55,037 nucleotides of DNA, taken from contig DXAL01000010.1 in NCBI GenBank assembly GCA_019117125.1, positions 1 to 55,037 of the forward strand, read 5' to 3'. The stretch comes from Candidatus Mediterraneibacter merdipullorum. Lineage in GTDB: Bacteria; Bacillota; Clostridia; Lachnospirales; Lachnospiraceae. Numbering within the stretch: the first letter of the stretch is position 1; every line of letters begins with the position of its first letter. The position numbers and the translations under genes are program-made. Under the pieces are notes generated by a model. It searched no databases and had not been told where the DNA came from. It was given only the letters and a program-made list of their open reading frames with translations. This document shows positions 45,151 to 52,551 of the stretch, piece by piece.

Positions 45151-45741
45151 TTAATCGCCCAGCCTGAGCATCTCTGTCAGAGGCGCCTTCGCCTCTTCCA
45201 TCAGGCGTGCGTCCATGCGCACTTCATTGTCCCCGGTCTTTAACACATGCCGGATCTTTTCCAGCGTAATCCGCTTCATGTCCTCACACACCGGTTCTGT
45301 CTCTGTAAAATAAAACCGCTTCTCCGGATTCTCCTTTTCCAGCGCCGCGCGGACGCCGTTTTCCGTGCATATGATAAATTCATCCCCGCCGCTCTCCCTG
45401 GCGTACCGGATGATGCCGGACGTACTTCCCACGTAATCCGCCAGGTCCAGCACCGCTTTCGGGCACTCCTCATCCGCCATGTGCGCCATCGCGCAGTCCG
45501 CCCGGGCATCCGGCATGAGTACGGTCTTCTCCGGATTCAGTATCTTCGCACTCTCTCCCATAAATGAAACACCGCAGAAAACAATAGTCTGTTCCTCCAG
45601 CCCTGTCGCAATCTTGCTCAGATAGAAAGAATCACCCGTGTAATCTGCGATTTCCTGCCCCTCCGGACGCACGTAATAATGCGCCAGGATAACGGCGTTT
45701 TTCTCTTTTTTCAATGCCTGTATCTCTTCTGTCACTGTCAT
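45151..45741 (-). pseudogene. nadA: Quinolinate synthase with in-frame deletion of the middle domain
   Basis: The frame is open for 196 residues, but NadA is about 300 aa. 'LAHYYVRPEGQEIADYTGDSFYLSK', 'FCGVSFMGESAKILNPEKTVLMPD' and 'DCAMAHMA' (first cluster cysteine) are followed at once by 'DEECPKAVLDLADYVGSTSG', which normally comes about 95 residues later. The second domain is missing, with the YVN(S/T)(S/T)AE and TSxNAV substrate residues and the second [4Fe-4S] cysteine. The third cysteine ('EPVCEDMKRITLEKI') remains. ATG 45741 starts the family-typical sequence. Such a protein should not bind the cluster properly or make quinolinate. Confidence 0.85.
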
Positions 45742-45811
45742 GTGTACACCCCTTTTCCCTTCCGCGCGGCACATGTCCGCACCATGCGCTGCGCTTTCTG
45801 TCACGATGCCC

Positions 45812-45847
45812 ATTATAGCACTTGATATGACAGGTGACAAGACAGAT
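45812..45847 (-). promoter_or_regulatory. nadA promoter with candidate NiaR operator
   Basis: TTGTCA (45835-45840), 17 bases, TATAAT (45812-45817) on the minus strand, about 70 bases before nadA. AGGTGACAAGACAGAT (45832-45847) overlaps the -35 and partly matches the AGGTGTC-GACACCT-type NiaR palindrome I recall (about 12 of 16). The promoter is clear; the operator is tentative. Confidence 0.6.
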
Positions 45848-45919
45848 GAATTTACAAATATTTTACACAAAACCATACTGAATCCGGCAATACCTACAGA
45901 ACCGCCGAAACGCCGTGCA

Positions 45920-45963
45920 TAAAACAACGGCTGTGCCTGCCGGTCACCCGGTCTGCACAGCCG
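45920..45963 (-). terminator. Terminator downstream of the NYN-domain gene
   Basis: CGGCTGTGC (45928-45936) pairs with GCACAGCCG (45955-45963). On the minus strand TTGTTTTATG follows. A second stem, ATTACCGGAT/ATCCGGTAAT, lies at 45983-46012 just after the stop. Confidence 0.75.
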
Positions 45964-46033
45964 CTTCTGATATTCTGTGTTCATTACCGGATATCATCTG
46001 ACATCCGGTAATTCTCTGTGATTTTTTCTGATG

Positions 46034-47005
46034 TTATTCGTCTCCCCTGTAGACCGCCCTCGTCCGCTCATCGTCGTCCACGATTTCCACGCCCTGGAAG
46101 CTCTGGATGAACTGCTTGAACTGAGAGAACCCGTAGTCCCGCACTTTGAAATCGCCGAACTTCAGCCGAATCCGGTTGCCCAGCGAACTGAGCGTGATGC
46201 CGTACTTTCCTCCGCTTTTAATCTGCATCAGGATATATTCCGTCAGCATCTCCCTGCGGCTCTTGTCTTCGTACAGCGTCACCGTGACCTGCGTCCCTTC
46301 CTGGCACAGCTTCAGTTTCGGCAGCGTCTCCAGGAATTTGGAAAGCAGGCTGTAGCCGTATCTGCGGACATCAAAATCCGGATACATCTTGACAAGCCGG
46401 CTTCCCACCTCGCCAAGCCCCGTCTCCCGGTCATTGTTCTGATTCTCCGTGATGATACGGACAACCGCCTCCTCAATCTGCTCCTTGGACGCCGCCGTCT
46501 GCTTCTTCTGGTCCTTCCCGTGGCTGTGATGGGCGCTGCTCTTTCCCTCGTGCTCATCCTTGTCCATCGTACTGTCCTCCAGAAGGAGCTCCAGTTCTGT
46601 AAAGATGTCGCACGCCTTGCGGAATGGAGAAGGCGTCTTGTTCTCCCCCATGCCGATGACCGTCTTTCCGCTCTCCCGGAGGCGGCTTGCCAGCCTTGTA
46701 AAATCGCTGTCACTGGATACAAGACAGAATCCCTCCAGCTCGCTTGTGTAGAGCATATCCATCGCGTCGATAATCATCGCCGAATCCGTCGCATTTTTCC
46801 CGTGTGTATAACTGAACTGCTGGATGGGCGTGATGGAATTCTGGAGCAGCTCCTCCTTCCAGCTCGCACTGTTCGGGCGCGTCCAGTCCCCGTATATCCT
46901 TTTGTACGTTACATTTCCATATTTGGAAAGCTCATCCAGAATGGGCTGGATGTATTTTGCAGAAACATTGTCCGCATCAATCAAGAGCGCGAATCGGTCT
47001 TCCAT
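46034..47005 (-). CDS. NYN (LabA/PIN-like) domain protein with two OST-HTH domains
   Basis: A 323-aa protein. ATG 47005 follows GGGGGAGGAA by about 10 bases and gives MEDRFALLIDADNVS. The N-terminal NYN nuclease domain has the acidic residues 'LLIDADNVS', 'KNATDSAMIIDAMD' and 'LVSSDSDFTRLASRLRESG'. A charged His/Lys linker leads to two OST-HTH/LOTUS modules ('EVGSRLVKMYPDFDVRRYGYSLLSKFLE' and 'LGNRIRLKFGDFKVRDYGFSQFKQFI'), which bind RNA in other systems. An RNA-processing role is likely. It overlaps the phosphoesterase gene by 25 bases. Confidence 0.9.
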   Translation of the reverse strand: MEDRFALLIDADNVSAKYIQPILDELSKYGNVTYKRIYGDWTRPNSASWKEELLQNSITPIQQFSYTHGKNATDSAMIIDAMDMLYTSELEGFCLVSSDSDFTRLASRLRESGKTVIGMGENKTPSPFRKACDIFTELELLLEDSTMDKDEHEGKSSAHHSHGKDQKKQTAASKEQIEEAVVRIITENQNNDRETGLGEVGSRLVKMYPDFDVRRYGYSLLSKFLETLPKLKLCQEGTQVTVTLYEDKSRREMLTEYILMQIKSGGKYGITLSSLGNRIRLKFGDFKVRDYGFSQFKQFIQSFQGVEIVDDDERTRAVYRGDE

Positions 47006-47577
47006 GTCATGTATTCCTCCCCCTTCATATTTTTCCACCGGAATATCCCGTCCTCATATATCATATAACTGTGGGGAGAATCCTCCTTCGGAATCGAGAC
47101 AGAGCCCGGATTCAGATACCGGCGCATCCTGCCGTCCGCTCCCCTGAACTCTTCGCACGCCGGTATATGGGTGTGTCCTGTCAGCAGGATATCCCCGTCC
47201 TTTAACGGCGGAAGATGCTTCGGGTGCCAGACATGTCCGTGGGTCGCAAACACACAGACGCTGTCCGCGCCTTCCGTTTCCCGTCCTCCCGGCAGTTCCA
47301 GAAAACAGTAATCCGCCATCACCGGAAAATCCAGCACCATCTGGTCTACCTCCGTGTCACAGTTGCCGCGCACGCAGAGCAGATGCTCCCGCATCGGATT
47401 TAACAGCGCTGCCACCGCTTTGGGAGCGTAGCCCTCCGGCAGGTCATTCCTCGGTCCGTGATAAAGGATGTCCCCCAGAAGGAGCAGCCGCCCGGCTTCC
47501 TCGCGCCTGTATGCCGCGAGCATCTGTTCGCAGTAAAATGCCGAACCGTGTATGTCCGACGCAATCATGAGCTTCAT
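46981..47577 (-). CDS. yfcE: YfcE/MJ0936-family metallophosphoesterase
   Basis: A 198-aa phosphodiesterase. ATG 47577 follows GGAGGAAGACAACG. Metal motifs 'IASDIHGS', 'LLGDILYHGPRND', 'VRGNCDTEV', 'FATHGHVW' and 'LLTGHTHIP' are complete. YfcE-type enzymes hydrolyse phosphodiesters in vitro; the true substrate is unknown. It is the first gene of a two-gene unit with the NYN protein, which may point to RNA or nucleotide metabolism. Confidence 0.9.
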   Translation of the reverse strand: MKLMIASDIHGSAFYCEQMLAAYRREEAGRLLLLGDILYHGPRNDLPEGYAPKAVAALLNPMREHLLCVRGNCDTEVDQMVLDFPVMADYCFLELPGGRETEGADSVCVFATHGHVWHPKHLPPLKDGDILLTGHTHIPACEEFRGADGRMRRYLNPGSVSIPKEDSPHSYMIYEDGIFRWKNMKGEEYMTWKTDSRS

Positions 47578-47826
47578 CGTTGTCTTCCTCCTGCCTTTTC
47601 CGGCATCCATGTTCTTCCCGCTTCTTATCTTAACACACCGGAAAAATCTTGTAAATCATTCCGCTCCGGGCATATCCGCATCTGTCCCGGACAAACTTAC
47701 ATCCGCCCCTTGACAACGGTGCTATATTGTAAGTGTAGCAAAGAAATACACTTAACAATACCTATTTGTTTTACAAAGTTGAAGGCTGCTAAGCGTGATT
47801 CATTCAGTGATTGGAGGAAAAGATAA

Positions 47827-48414
47827 ATGAATACTTTAAAAGCTGAAAAAAGAGACATGACGATCAAAGCCAAAAAACTTAGACGTGAAGGATTTGTTAC
47901 AGGCTGCATCTTCGGACGGGAGATGAAGGAATCCATCCCGCTGAAAATGACAAAAAGCGATGTGGACAAGCTCCTCAAGACCGAAGGAAAAGGCGGCAGA
48001 ATCCGTCTCGAGGTAGACGGCGAAGCATATGACGCCCTCATCAAAGAAATCGACTTCAATCCGCTCAAAGGCGGTGTCGACGAAATGGACTTCCAGGCGC
48101 TCGTAAGCACAGAGAAAGTACACTCATCCGCAGAAATCCATCTGGTCAACGCAGACAAACTGGTCGCAGGCGTTCCCCAGCAGATGTTGCATGAAGTAGA
48201 CTTCAAGGCGCTTCCGTCCGCTCTCGTAGAAAAAATCGAGCTGGATATCGGCGACCTGAAAGTCGGCGACACCATCCGCGTCAAAGACCTGGACATTGCC
48301 CGTGACAAAGATGTAGACATCACGACCGATATGGAAGCAACCGTAGTCACCGTCACCGAAGTGCGCGCTGCGGCAGCCGCTGAAGACGAGACCGAAGAAG
48401 CCGTCGAAGAATAA
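47827..48414 (+). CDS. rplY: 50S ribosomal protein L25 (TL5/Ctc-type)
   Basis: A 195-aa L25 of the long type. The N-terminal 5S rRNA-binding domain starts 'MNTLKAEKRDMTIKAKKLRREGFVTGCIFG' and the C-terminal TL5 beta domain follows from about 95 ('FKALPSALVEKIELDIGDLKVGDTIRVKDL'), ending in an Ala/Glu-rich tail. GGAGGAAAAGATAA precedes ATG. TTGACA at 47710 is a possible -35, but no -10 at good spacing is seen. It is the only plus-strand gene in this part and ends before a bidirectional terminator. Confidence 0.95.
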   Translation: MNTLKAEKRDMTIKAKKLRREGFVTGCIFGREMKESIPLKMTKSDVDKLLKTEGKGGRIRLEVDGEAYDALIKEIDFNPLKGGVDEMDFQALVSTEKVHSSAEIHLVNADKLVAGVPQQMLHEVDFKALPSALVEKIELDIGDLKVGDTIRVKDLDIARDKDVDITTDMEATVVTVTEVRAAAAAEDETEEAVEE

Positions 48415-48480
48415 AAACGGCGCTGACCGGAAGCCGGAAGCATAAGATATAAGATATGAGATAAATGATACGAAAACCGC

Positions 48481-48538
48481 AAAAGACACAGTCCCCGGCA
48501 GGAGCGCCTTACCGCGAGCCTGCCGGTCTGTGTCTTTT
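48481..48538. terminator. Bidirectional terminator between rplY and the HPr-like gene
   Basis: AAAAGACACAG (48481-48491) and CTGTGTCTTTT (48528-48538) enclose a second stem CCGGCAGG/CCTGCCGG. Both strands end the stem with a T-tract, as expected between convergent genes. Confidence 0.88.
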
Positions 48539-48574
48539 CCTCTAATAGCACCAAATCCGTATCGAAAAATCAAA

Positions 48575-48802
48575 TCATGCGGCAAACTTCATGAGTTCCT
48601 CGCGAAGCTCTCCACATTCCTCAGAATGTATCTCAAGATTCAGTACACTGTTAAGTCCAAGATGCATAATCCCAAGCAATGACTTCGCGTCAACTACAAT
48701 CCTGCCGAGCCTGACATCTACGTCAAATTCATACCTGGCTACTGTATTCACAAACTCGATAATCTCATTTGCAGTTTTAAACGTGAGTTTCATTTCGCTC
48801 AT
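48575..48802 (-). CDS. HPr-like protein lacking the phosphorylatable histidine
   Basis: A 75-aa HPr-fold protein. The ATG at 48802 is about 7 bases from GAGGTGA. The second half is clearly HPr: 'VVDAKSLLGIMHLGLNSVLNLEIHSE', with the Ser46-equivalent after Lys. The first half ('FKTANEIIEFVNTVARYEFDVDV') lacks the GIHARP motif, so it cannot relay PTS phosphate. It may be a Crh-like regulatory HPr. Duplicated extended -10 promoters lie upstream. Confidence 0.8.
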   Translation of the reverse strand: MSEMKLTFKTANEIIEFVNTVARYEFDVDVRLGRIVVDAKSLLGIMHLGLNSVLNLEIHSEECGELREELMKFAA

Positions 48803-48896
48803 TATCATCTCACCTCTCTTTTGTCATTTGTAAATGCTGCTCCGGTATAATCCCTGCCTCGCAGGGCGGGACGGCTTTTGCCGGACCGGATTGAGT

Positions 48897-48969
48897 GCGC
48901 AGCAACTCAATCATTATACCACGCGCGCAGGAAAGGAAGCAGCGCGCAGCAACTCAATCATTATACCAC
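48897..48969 (-). repeat. Direct repeat duplicating an extended -10 promoter upstream of the HPr-like gene
   Basis: A 26-base sequence occurs at 48897-48922 and 48944-48969, 47 bases apart. On the minus strand each copy contains GTGGTATAATG, an extended -10 (TATAAT at 48913-48918 and 48960-48965). Inverted arms GATTGAGT/ACTCAATC (48889-48912) add a hairpin after the proximal one. The 210-base gap to spoIIID holds no gene. Confidence 0.75.
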
Positions 48970-49018
48970 ATTTTCCCAATTTGAAAAGGGGTTTTATGCT
49001 TACCGCTATGGATACCGT

Positions 49019-49273
49019 TTACGCATGTTGATGCAGATATTTTTCTTTTGTCGCCAGCCCTCCCCGGATGTGGCGCTCGGATTTGTTCACGTCCAGTACC
49101 TTGCGTGCTTCGCGGGCGAGGGATGGGTTAATCTGAAGGAGACGCTCGGTGACATCCTTATGTACCGTACTCTTGCTTATCCGAAACTGCTTTGCAGTCT
49201 GCCTCACAGTCGCATTATTCTCTATTATATATGCGGCAATCTCCACGGCCCGCTCCTCAATATAATCCTTCAA
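49019..49273 (-). CDS. spoIIID: Sporulation transcriptional regulator SpoIIID
   Basis: An 84-aa protein. TTG 49273 is taken as the start: it gives LKDYIEERAVEIAAYII, matching the SpoIIID opening, and AGGGGGA lies 6 bases upstream. The helix-turn-helix 'ATVRQTAKQFRISKSTVHKDVTERL' and 'ARKVLDVNKSERHIRGGLATKEKY' are highly conserved. It controls mother-cell genes in sporulation under sigma-E. The start and ribosome-binding site lie inside a terminator-like hairpin. An open extension upstream (to 49345) has no family resemblance. Confidence 0.93.
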   Translation of the reverse strand: MKDYIEERAVEIAAYIIENNATVRQTAKQFRISKSTVHKDVTERLLQINPSLAREARKVLDVNKSERHIRGGLATKEKYLHQHA

Positions 49274-49318
49274 AAAAATCCCCCTGCAAACATCGTTTTT
49301 ACAATCTATGCAGGGGGA
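49272..49318 (-). terminator. Terminator-like hairpin overlapping the spoIIID ribosome-binding site and start
   Basis: On the minus strand TCCCCCTGCA (49309-49318) pairs with TGCAGGGGGA (49279-49288) around a 20-base loop, followed by TTTTTTT. The 3' arm contains the spoIIID AGGGGGA, and the T-tract runs into the TTG start. It may terminate the upstream dgt transcript, hide the ribosome-binding site, or both. Confidence 0.75.
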
Positions 49319-49362
49319 GGGGGAGTTATTCTGTCCAGAACTCAATCGAACTCGATAAAACC

Positions 49363-50464
49363 CTATTCTAATCCCGACATTTTTTTGTACAATATTTTTG
49401 CATACCCATCTGTCATCCCACTGATAAAATCTGTTGCAATTAATATCCTTTGATACAAAAGTTCTTTCTCATTTGTAATCTTCTCAGTTTCCTTAACTTT
49501 AAAATAATCATTAATATAATTAGGCGAAATAAGTGTCATAACTTTTTTATCCTGCGTAGTCATCTCTCCATAATTATCAAATCGAACAACTGCCGGAACA
49601 AACTTGTCCAACAGAAAGTTGAGGATAATCTGTGCTGATATTTCCGGCTCTACAATAACACGCGAATCAAAAACAAATTGACTCATTGCCTTTTTTAACA
49701 ATTTTTCTGTTAAACTGTGGTTATTATCATAAAATAGATCGTATTCAAATTTCCCTTGCAAGATATCATCATAACTTCTCGAAAATCTCCAGCACACGAC
49801 ATACATTAACCATTTTCTAAGGTATGTTCCCCACTGACTCATCACTTTTGTCTTATCCTGTTCTTCTTGATTAAGGGACTTCAGCTTTTCAATAATCTCT
49901 ACTGTTTTTTCTATATGCTGTGATGATTCTTTATATTTTTCTCCTACCGATTTATATGTATCCTCAAAAAAATTCAACAGTTCGTTCACACTAACAATTC
50001 CAGACTTTACCGCATCCTCCAAATCCGCAGTCATATATGCGATATCGTCTGCTGCCTCAACTAAATAGGCCAGGGGATGGTGGATTTCCAAGATCGTGCA
50101 GCAATCCGGCACATGACAAAATAGCTTCAATATCGCCAACTCTTTGCATCTTTATTTTTTCATCATCCTGCTCGTCCGAGTCTATTGGCAAATGTTGATA
50201 AGAGGATGTATTTTGGAAACACATAATTCCCAATTGCTTTGCGATCGTCGATACTTCTATCGAATGTATCAGCCTGGTCCTGACAAAATCGCTTTTAGAC
50301 AGTGGAAAAACCTGTGTTTTATCCTGCAGTCTTCTAAATGCCGCACTGGAAACAATTCTTTCATAATCTCTCTCAAATGGACTTATATAATAATCCTCAA
50401 ATGCTTTTGGGTCTTTCTCCTCCTTGTATAACCGGGTTTGAGTTAATAATTTCTTCCACTCCAT
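49363..50464 (-). pseudogene. dgt: dGTP triphosphohydrolase with deleted middle and frameshift
   Basis: The first part (from ATG 50464) reads 'EWKKLLTQTRLYKEEKDPKAFEDYY', 'SSAAFRRLQDKTQVFPLSKSDFVRTRLIHSIEVSTIA', 'ILSCAGLLHDLGNPP' and should continue FGHFGE. Instead it changes to another frame (stop at 50057). The second part, in the -1/+1 frame, begins at 'HHPLAYLVEAADDIAYMTADLEDAV' and runs to 49363. The 100 or more residues between, with part of the HD active site, are gone. The junction is around 50078-50090. The family hydrolyses dNTPs to nucleosides and triphosphate. Nothing intact can be made. Confidence 0.88.
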
Positions 50465-50585
50465 AAAAATCTTCCTTTCTTCCTTTCGTTTTTGACACAT
50501 TTACCGCTTCTAATCAGATCAGAATTCCAACAACTCCGGTTTCAACAAAAAGTCATAAACATTCATGATCAGTATCCCGTCCTCA

Positions 50586-50915
50586 TTATAGAACTGCTAC
50601 AACTTCTCCCGGCGGCATACCGATCACAGGTTGCGCAGCCATAACCATCATCAAAATACGCAGTACCATGAACAGGAACATTTCCGGCATAAGAATGGTA
50701 ATGCCCTGTCCTCCTGAAAGCAGCCTCAAAACGATAAAAATACCGCAGACGATCAGATATTTTATTGTCTGCCTGCCAAAGCCCTGAATAATCAGATACA
50801 CACTCAAAACGCCCAAAAGTGTGTATATCAAAATGTCGCTTGTGAGCACCGCCACAAGCGACATAGTGAGAACTATGACAAGCAATTTGGTCCGAAAATC
50901 AAATTTTATGCTCAT
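50586..50915 (-). pseudogene. ecfT: ECF transporter transmembrane subunit EcfT, C-terminally truncated
   Basis: A 109-aa fragment with the N-terminal hydrophobic helices of EcfT ('FRTKLLVIVLTMSL', 'LIYTLLGVLSVYLIIQGF', 'LPEMFLFMVLRILMMVM'-like). It stops at 'MPPGEVVAVL', where a normal protein (about 230-270 aa) continues with the ATPase-coupling helices. In a neighbouring frame after the junction, a foreign C-terminal tail ('EDGILIMNVYDFLLKPELL') is readable. So a deletion joined ecfT to the end of another gene, and the ATPase gene expected next is absent. It starts 3 bases after the S-component stop. Confidence 0.75.
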
Positions 50916-50918
50916 AGT

Positions 50919-51524
50919 TTATTTAATCGCGCCACTCTTTCTGAAGTGCTTCACAATCAGTTTGTTGCTAATCATGCAGCCAAGGATGGCCAGAATAGCA
51001 GTAACAGCCAGGCTCAAAATGACATACTTCGGATCAGTGTAATACTGGGTCTGAACCTGAAGCTGCTGCTCACTGACGCCAGTTGCAAGAAATGCGTCTT
51101 TGAAAAACCAGATTTCTGACATACCGTGTGCAGCGCGAACCAATGCTGTAATTACCCACGAAATAGATACACGCTTAATGTCATGGTAAGCATCCTTTCC
51201 GCACATGGAAAGCTCTGCGATGATACCGCCGCCCAAAAACCACGGGATCATAAACGGCCCCATCATCAATCCGGCGATAATCGCCCACATGATATTGTAG
51301 ACAAGAGCGGGGCCATGCTTGCCGACTTTCATGCACATGTAAACATAGAACGGTGCTAGGATAAGAGCTGCACCAGCGGCGTTAAAAATCATGGAATAGA
51401 ACAGAGAAGCGCCGGTCAGTGTCGAATAGACCATAAATACAACGAACATGACCGCACAGAAGATACCGATGATTGCCGCGTCTTTGACAGTGTACTTGTT
51501 ACCTGTCGATTTTTCATTTTCCAT
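50919..51524 (-). CDS. ECF transporter S component (MptD/Trep_Strep-like)
   Basis: A 201-aa membrane protein with about six hydrophobic segments. ATG 51524 follows AAAGGAGGATTTCC. 'VKDAAIIGIFCAVMFVVFM', 'APFYVYMCMKVGKHGPALVYNIMWAIIAGLMMG' and 'LGGGIIAELSMCGK' resemble the MptD/Trep_Strep substrate-specific family. It should bind a small cofactor, vitamin or metal complex and pair with EcfT and an ATPase, but those are truncated or missing here. The gene is preceded by an AraC gene and an inverted repeat. Confidence 0.8.
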   Translation of the reverse strand: MENEKSTGNKYTVKDAAIIGIFCAVMFVVFMVYSTLTGASLFYSMIFNAAGAALILAPFYVYMCMKVGKHGPALVYNIMWAIIAGLMMGPFMIPWFLGGGIIAELSMCGKDAYHDIKRVSISWVITALVRAAHGMSEIWFFKDAFLATGVSEQQLQVQTQYYTDPKYVILSLAVTAILAILGCMISNKLIVKHFRKSGAIK

Positions 51525-51552
51525 TTGGAAATCCTCCTTTGTCTTGCAGAAA

Positions 51553-51568
51553 GTTAGCGCCACCTAAC
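51553..51568 (-). promoter_or_regulatory. Inverted repeat upstream of the ECF S-component gene
   Basis: GTTAG...CTAAC (51553-51557 and 51564-51568) lies between the AraC gene and the S-component start. It could be the AraC-type regulator site; this is a guess from position. Confidence 0.3.
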
Positions 51569-51641
51569 CACCAGTTCAAAAAATAGGCCAGCTTCAAGCG
51601 GTCTTTCTGCTTTTATCTGACAAAGTATATTTTAGTGCAAC

Positions 51642-52235
51642 TCAGATTTCTTCGCCACTCCATACGGACCCGCTTCTATCCACACGGACACTCTTTCTGA
51701 ACTCCGTTGGAGAACTACCGTACATTTCCTTGAAGGCAGAAGTGAATTTATTCGGATTTTCATATCCGATTTTACTTGCAATCTCCGTTACTGACAACTC
51801 GGTTTCCAGCAACAATTTTTTGGCGACTTGAAGCCGATAGGTACGAAGATAAGAATAGACAGAGGTTCCATAGACGCCTCGAAAGCACTTTTTCAATGCT
51901 GTTGTAGAAATCTCGAATTTCTGGGAAAGCTGTTCAATCGTATGATGTGCTGTCAAGTCCTCCGTAATATAGGACGCTACTGCTTTAATCAATGCGACCT
52001 GATTTTGATTGAAATAATCCGTCTGTAAAACTTCTTCTGCCGTATTGAGATCACTTAAGAACAGAAGCAGTTCCAACATTTTGACTTTCATGTATCCTGG
52101 TTTTCTTTTTTCCCGGACATGATAGAGTTCAGAAAAAATATGTTCAATAGACGGATTGGCCCGCATAATACAGCAAGCCTTGTAAAAGTAAGGCTTTACA
52201 GGCTCTAACACCTCAGGTCCCCCTGAACGACCCAA
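51642..52235 (-). pseudogene. AraC-family regulator, 5' end cut off at the integrative element
   Basis: About 197 C-terminal residues with an intact AraC double helix-turn-helix ('TIEQLSQKFEISTTALKKCFRGVYGTSVYSYLRTYRLQVAKKLLLETELSVTEIASKIGYENPNKFTSAFKEMYGSSPTEFR' region). The N-terminal roughly 100 residues of the sensor domain expected for this family are missing. Upstream, an in-frame stop occurs in AT-rich sequence that belongs to the mobile element end (about 52245). The gene was probably interrupted by insertion; its other part would lie beyond the far end of the element. It likely regulated the ECF genes. Confidence 0.8.
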
Positions 52236-52240
52236 GAGGT

Positions 52241-52551
52241 GAGTGCTAATTTTTTAAATAATTTTTTTGGAAAACCTCAAAAAAGCTTGATTTTACGGGC
52301 TTTTTCGGGCTTTCCAAATTTTCGATTTTTTCAAAAAATGGCTTACTACACCATTTTTACACCATTTCTACACCAATTTGCGCGAAAACTACGAGCCATG
52401 CAGGGACGAAATCGGGGTGCCTTTTGGGAGCTTGCTCACATAAAGGCAGCTCCGGTTTTGGACCTATAAGGCGACAGCCGCGACTGAGCGAACTTGTTCG
52501 CGAAGTCCATGGCGAGTAGTTCTGTAATCATTCTTAAAGAAATCTGAGCCA
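52241..52551. other. Element-terminal region with integrase arm-site-like repeats
   Basis: This 311-base gap holds no gene. After an AT-rich edge (TTTTTTAAATAATTTTTTT) come CGGGCTTTT repeats and three copies of TACACCA(T/A)TT at 52347, 52358 and 52369, with an 11-base period. Such direct repeats near the end are typical binding sites for the N-terminal domain of Tn916-type integrases. The exact junction is not fixed by the sequence alone. Confidence 0.6.

Noticed and set aside
47710-47735. TTGACA...TATATT upstream of rplY as a promoter
   Set aside because: The two elements are only about 8 bases apart; no well-spaced partner is visible for either.
49363-50464. dgt considered as a programmed frameshift gene
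   Set aside because: A large conserved segment is absent at the junction, so frame switching could not restore the enzyme.
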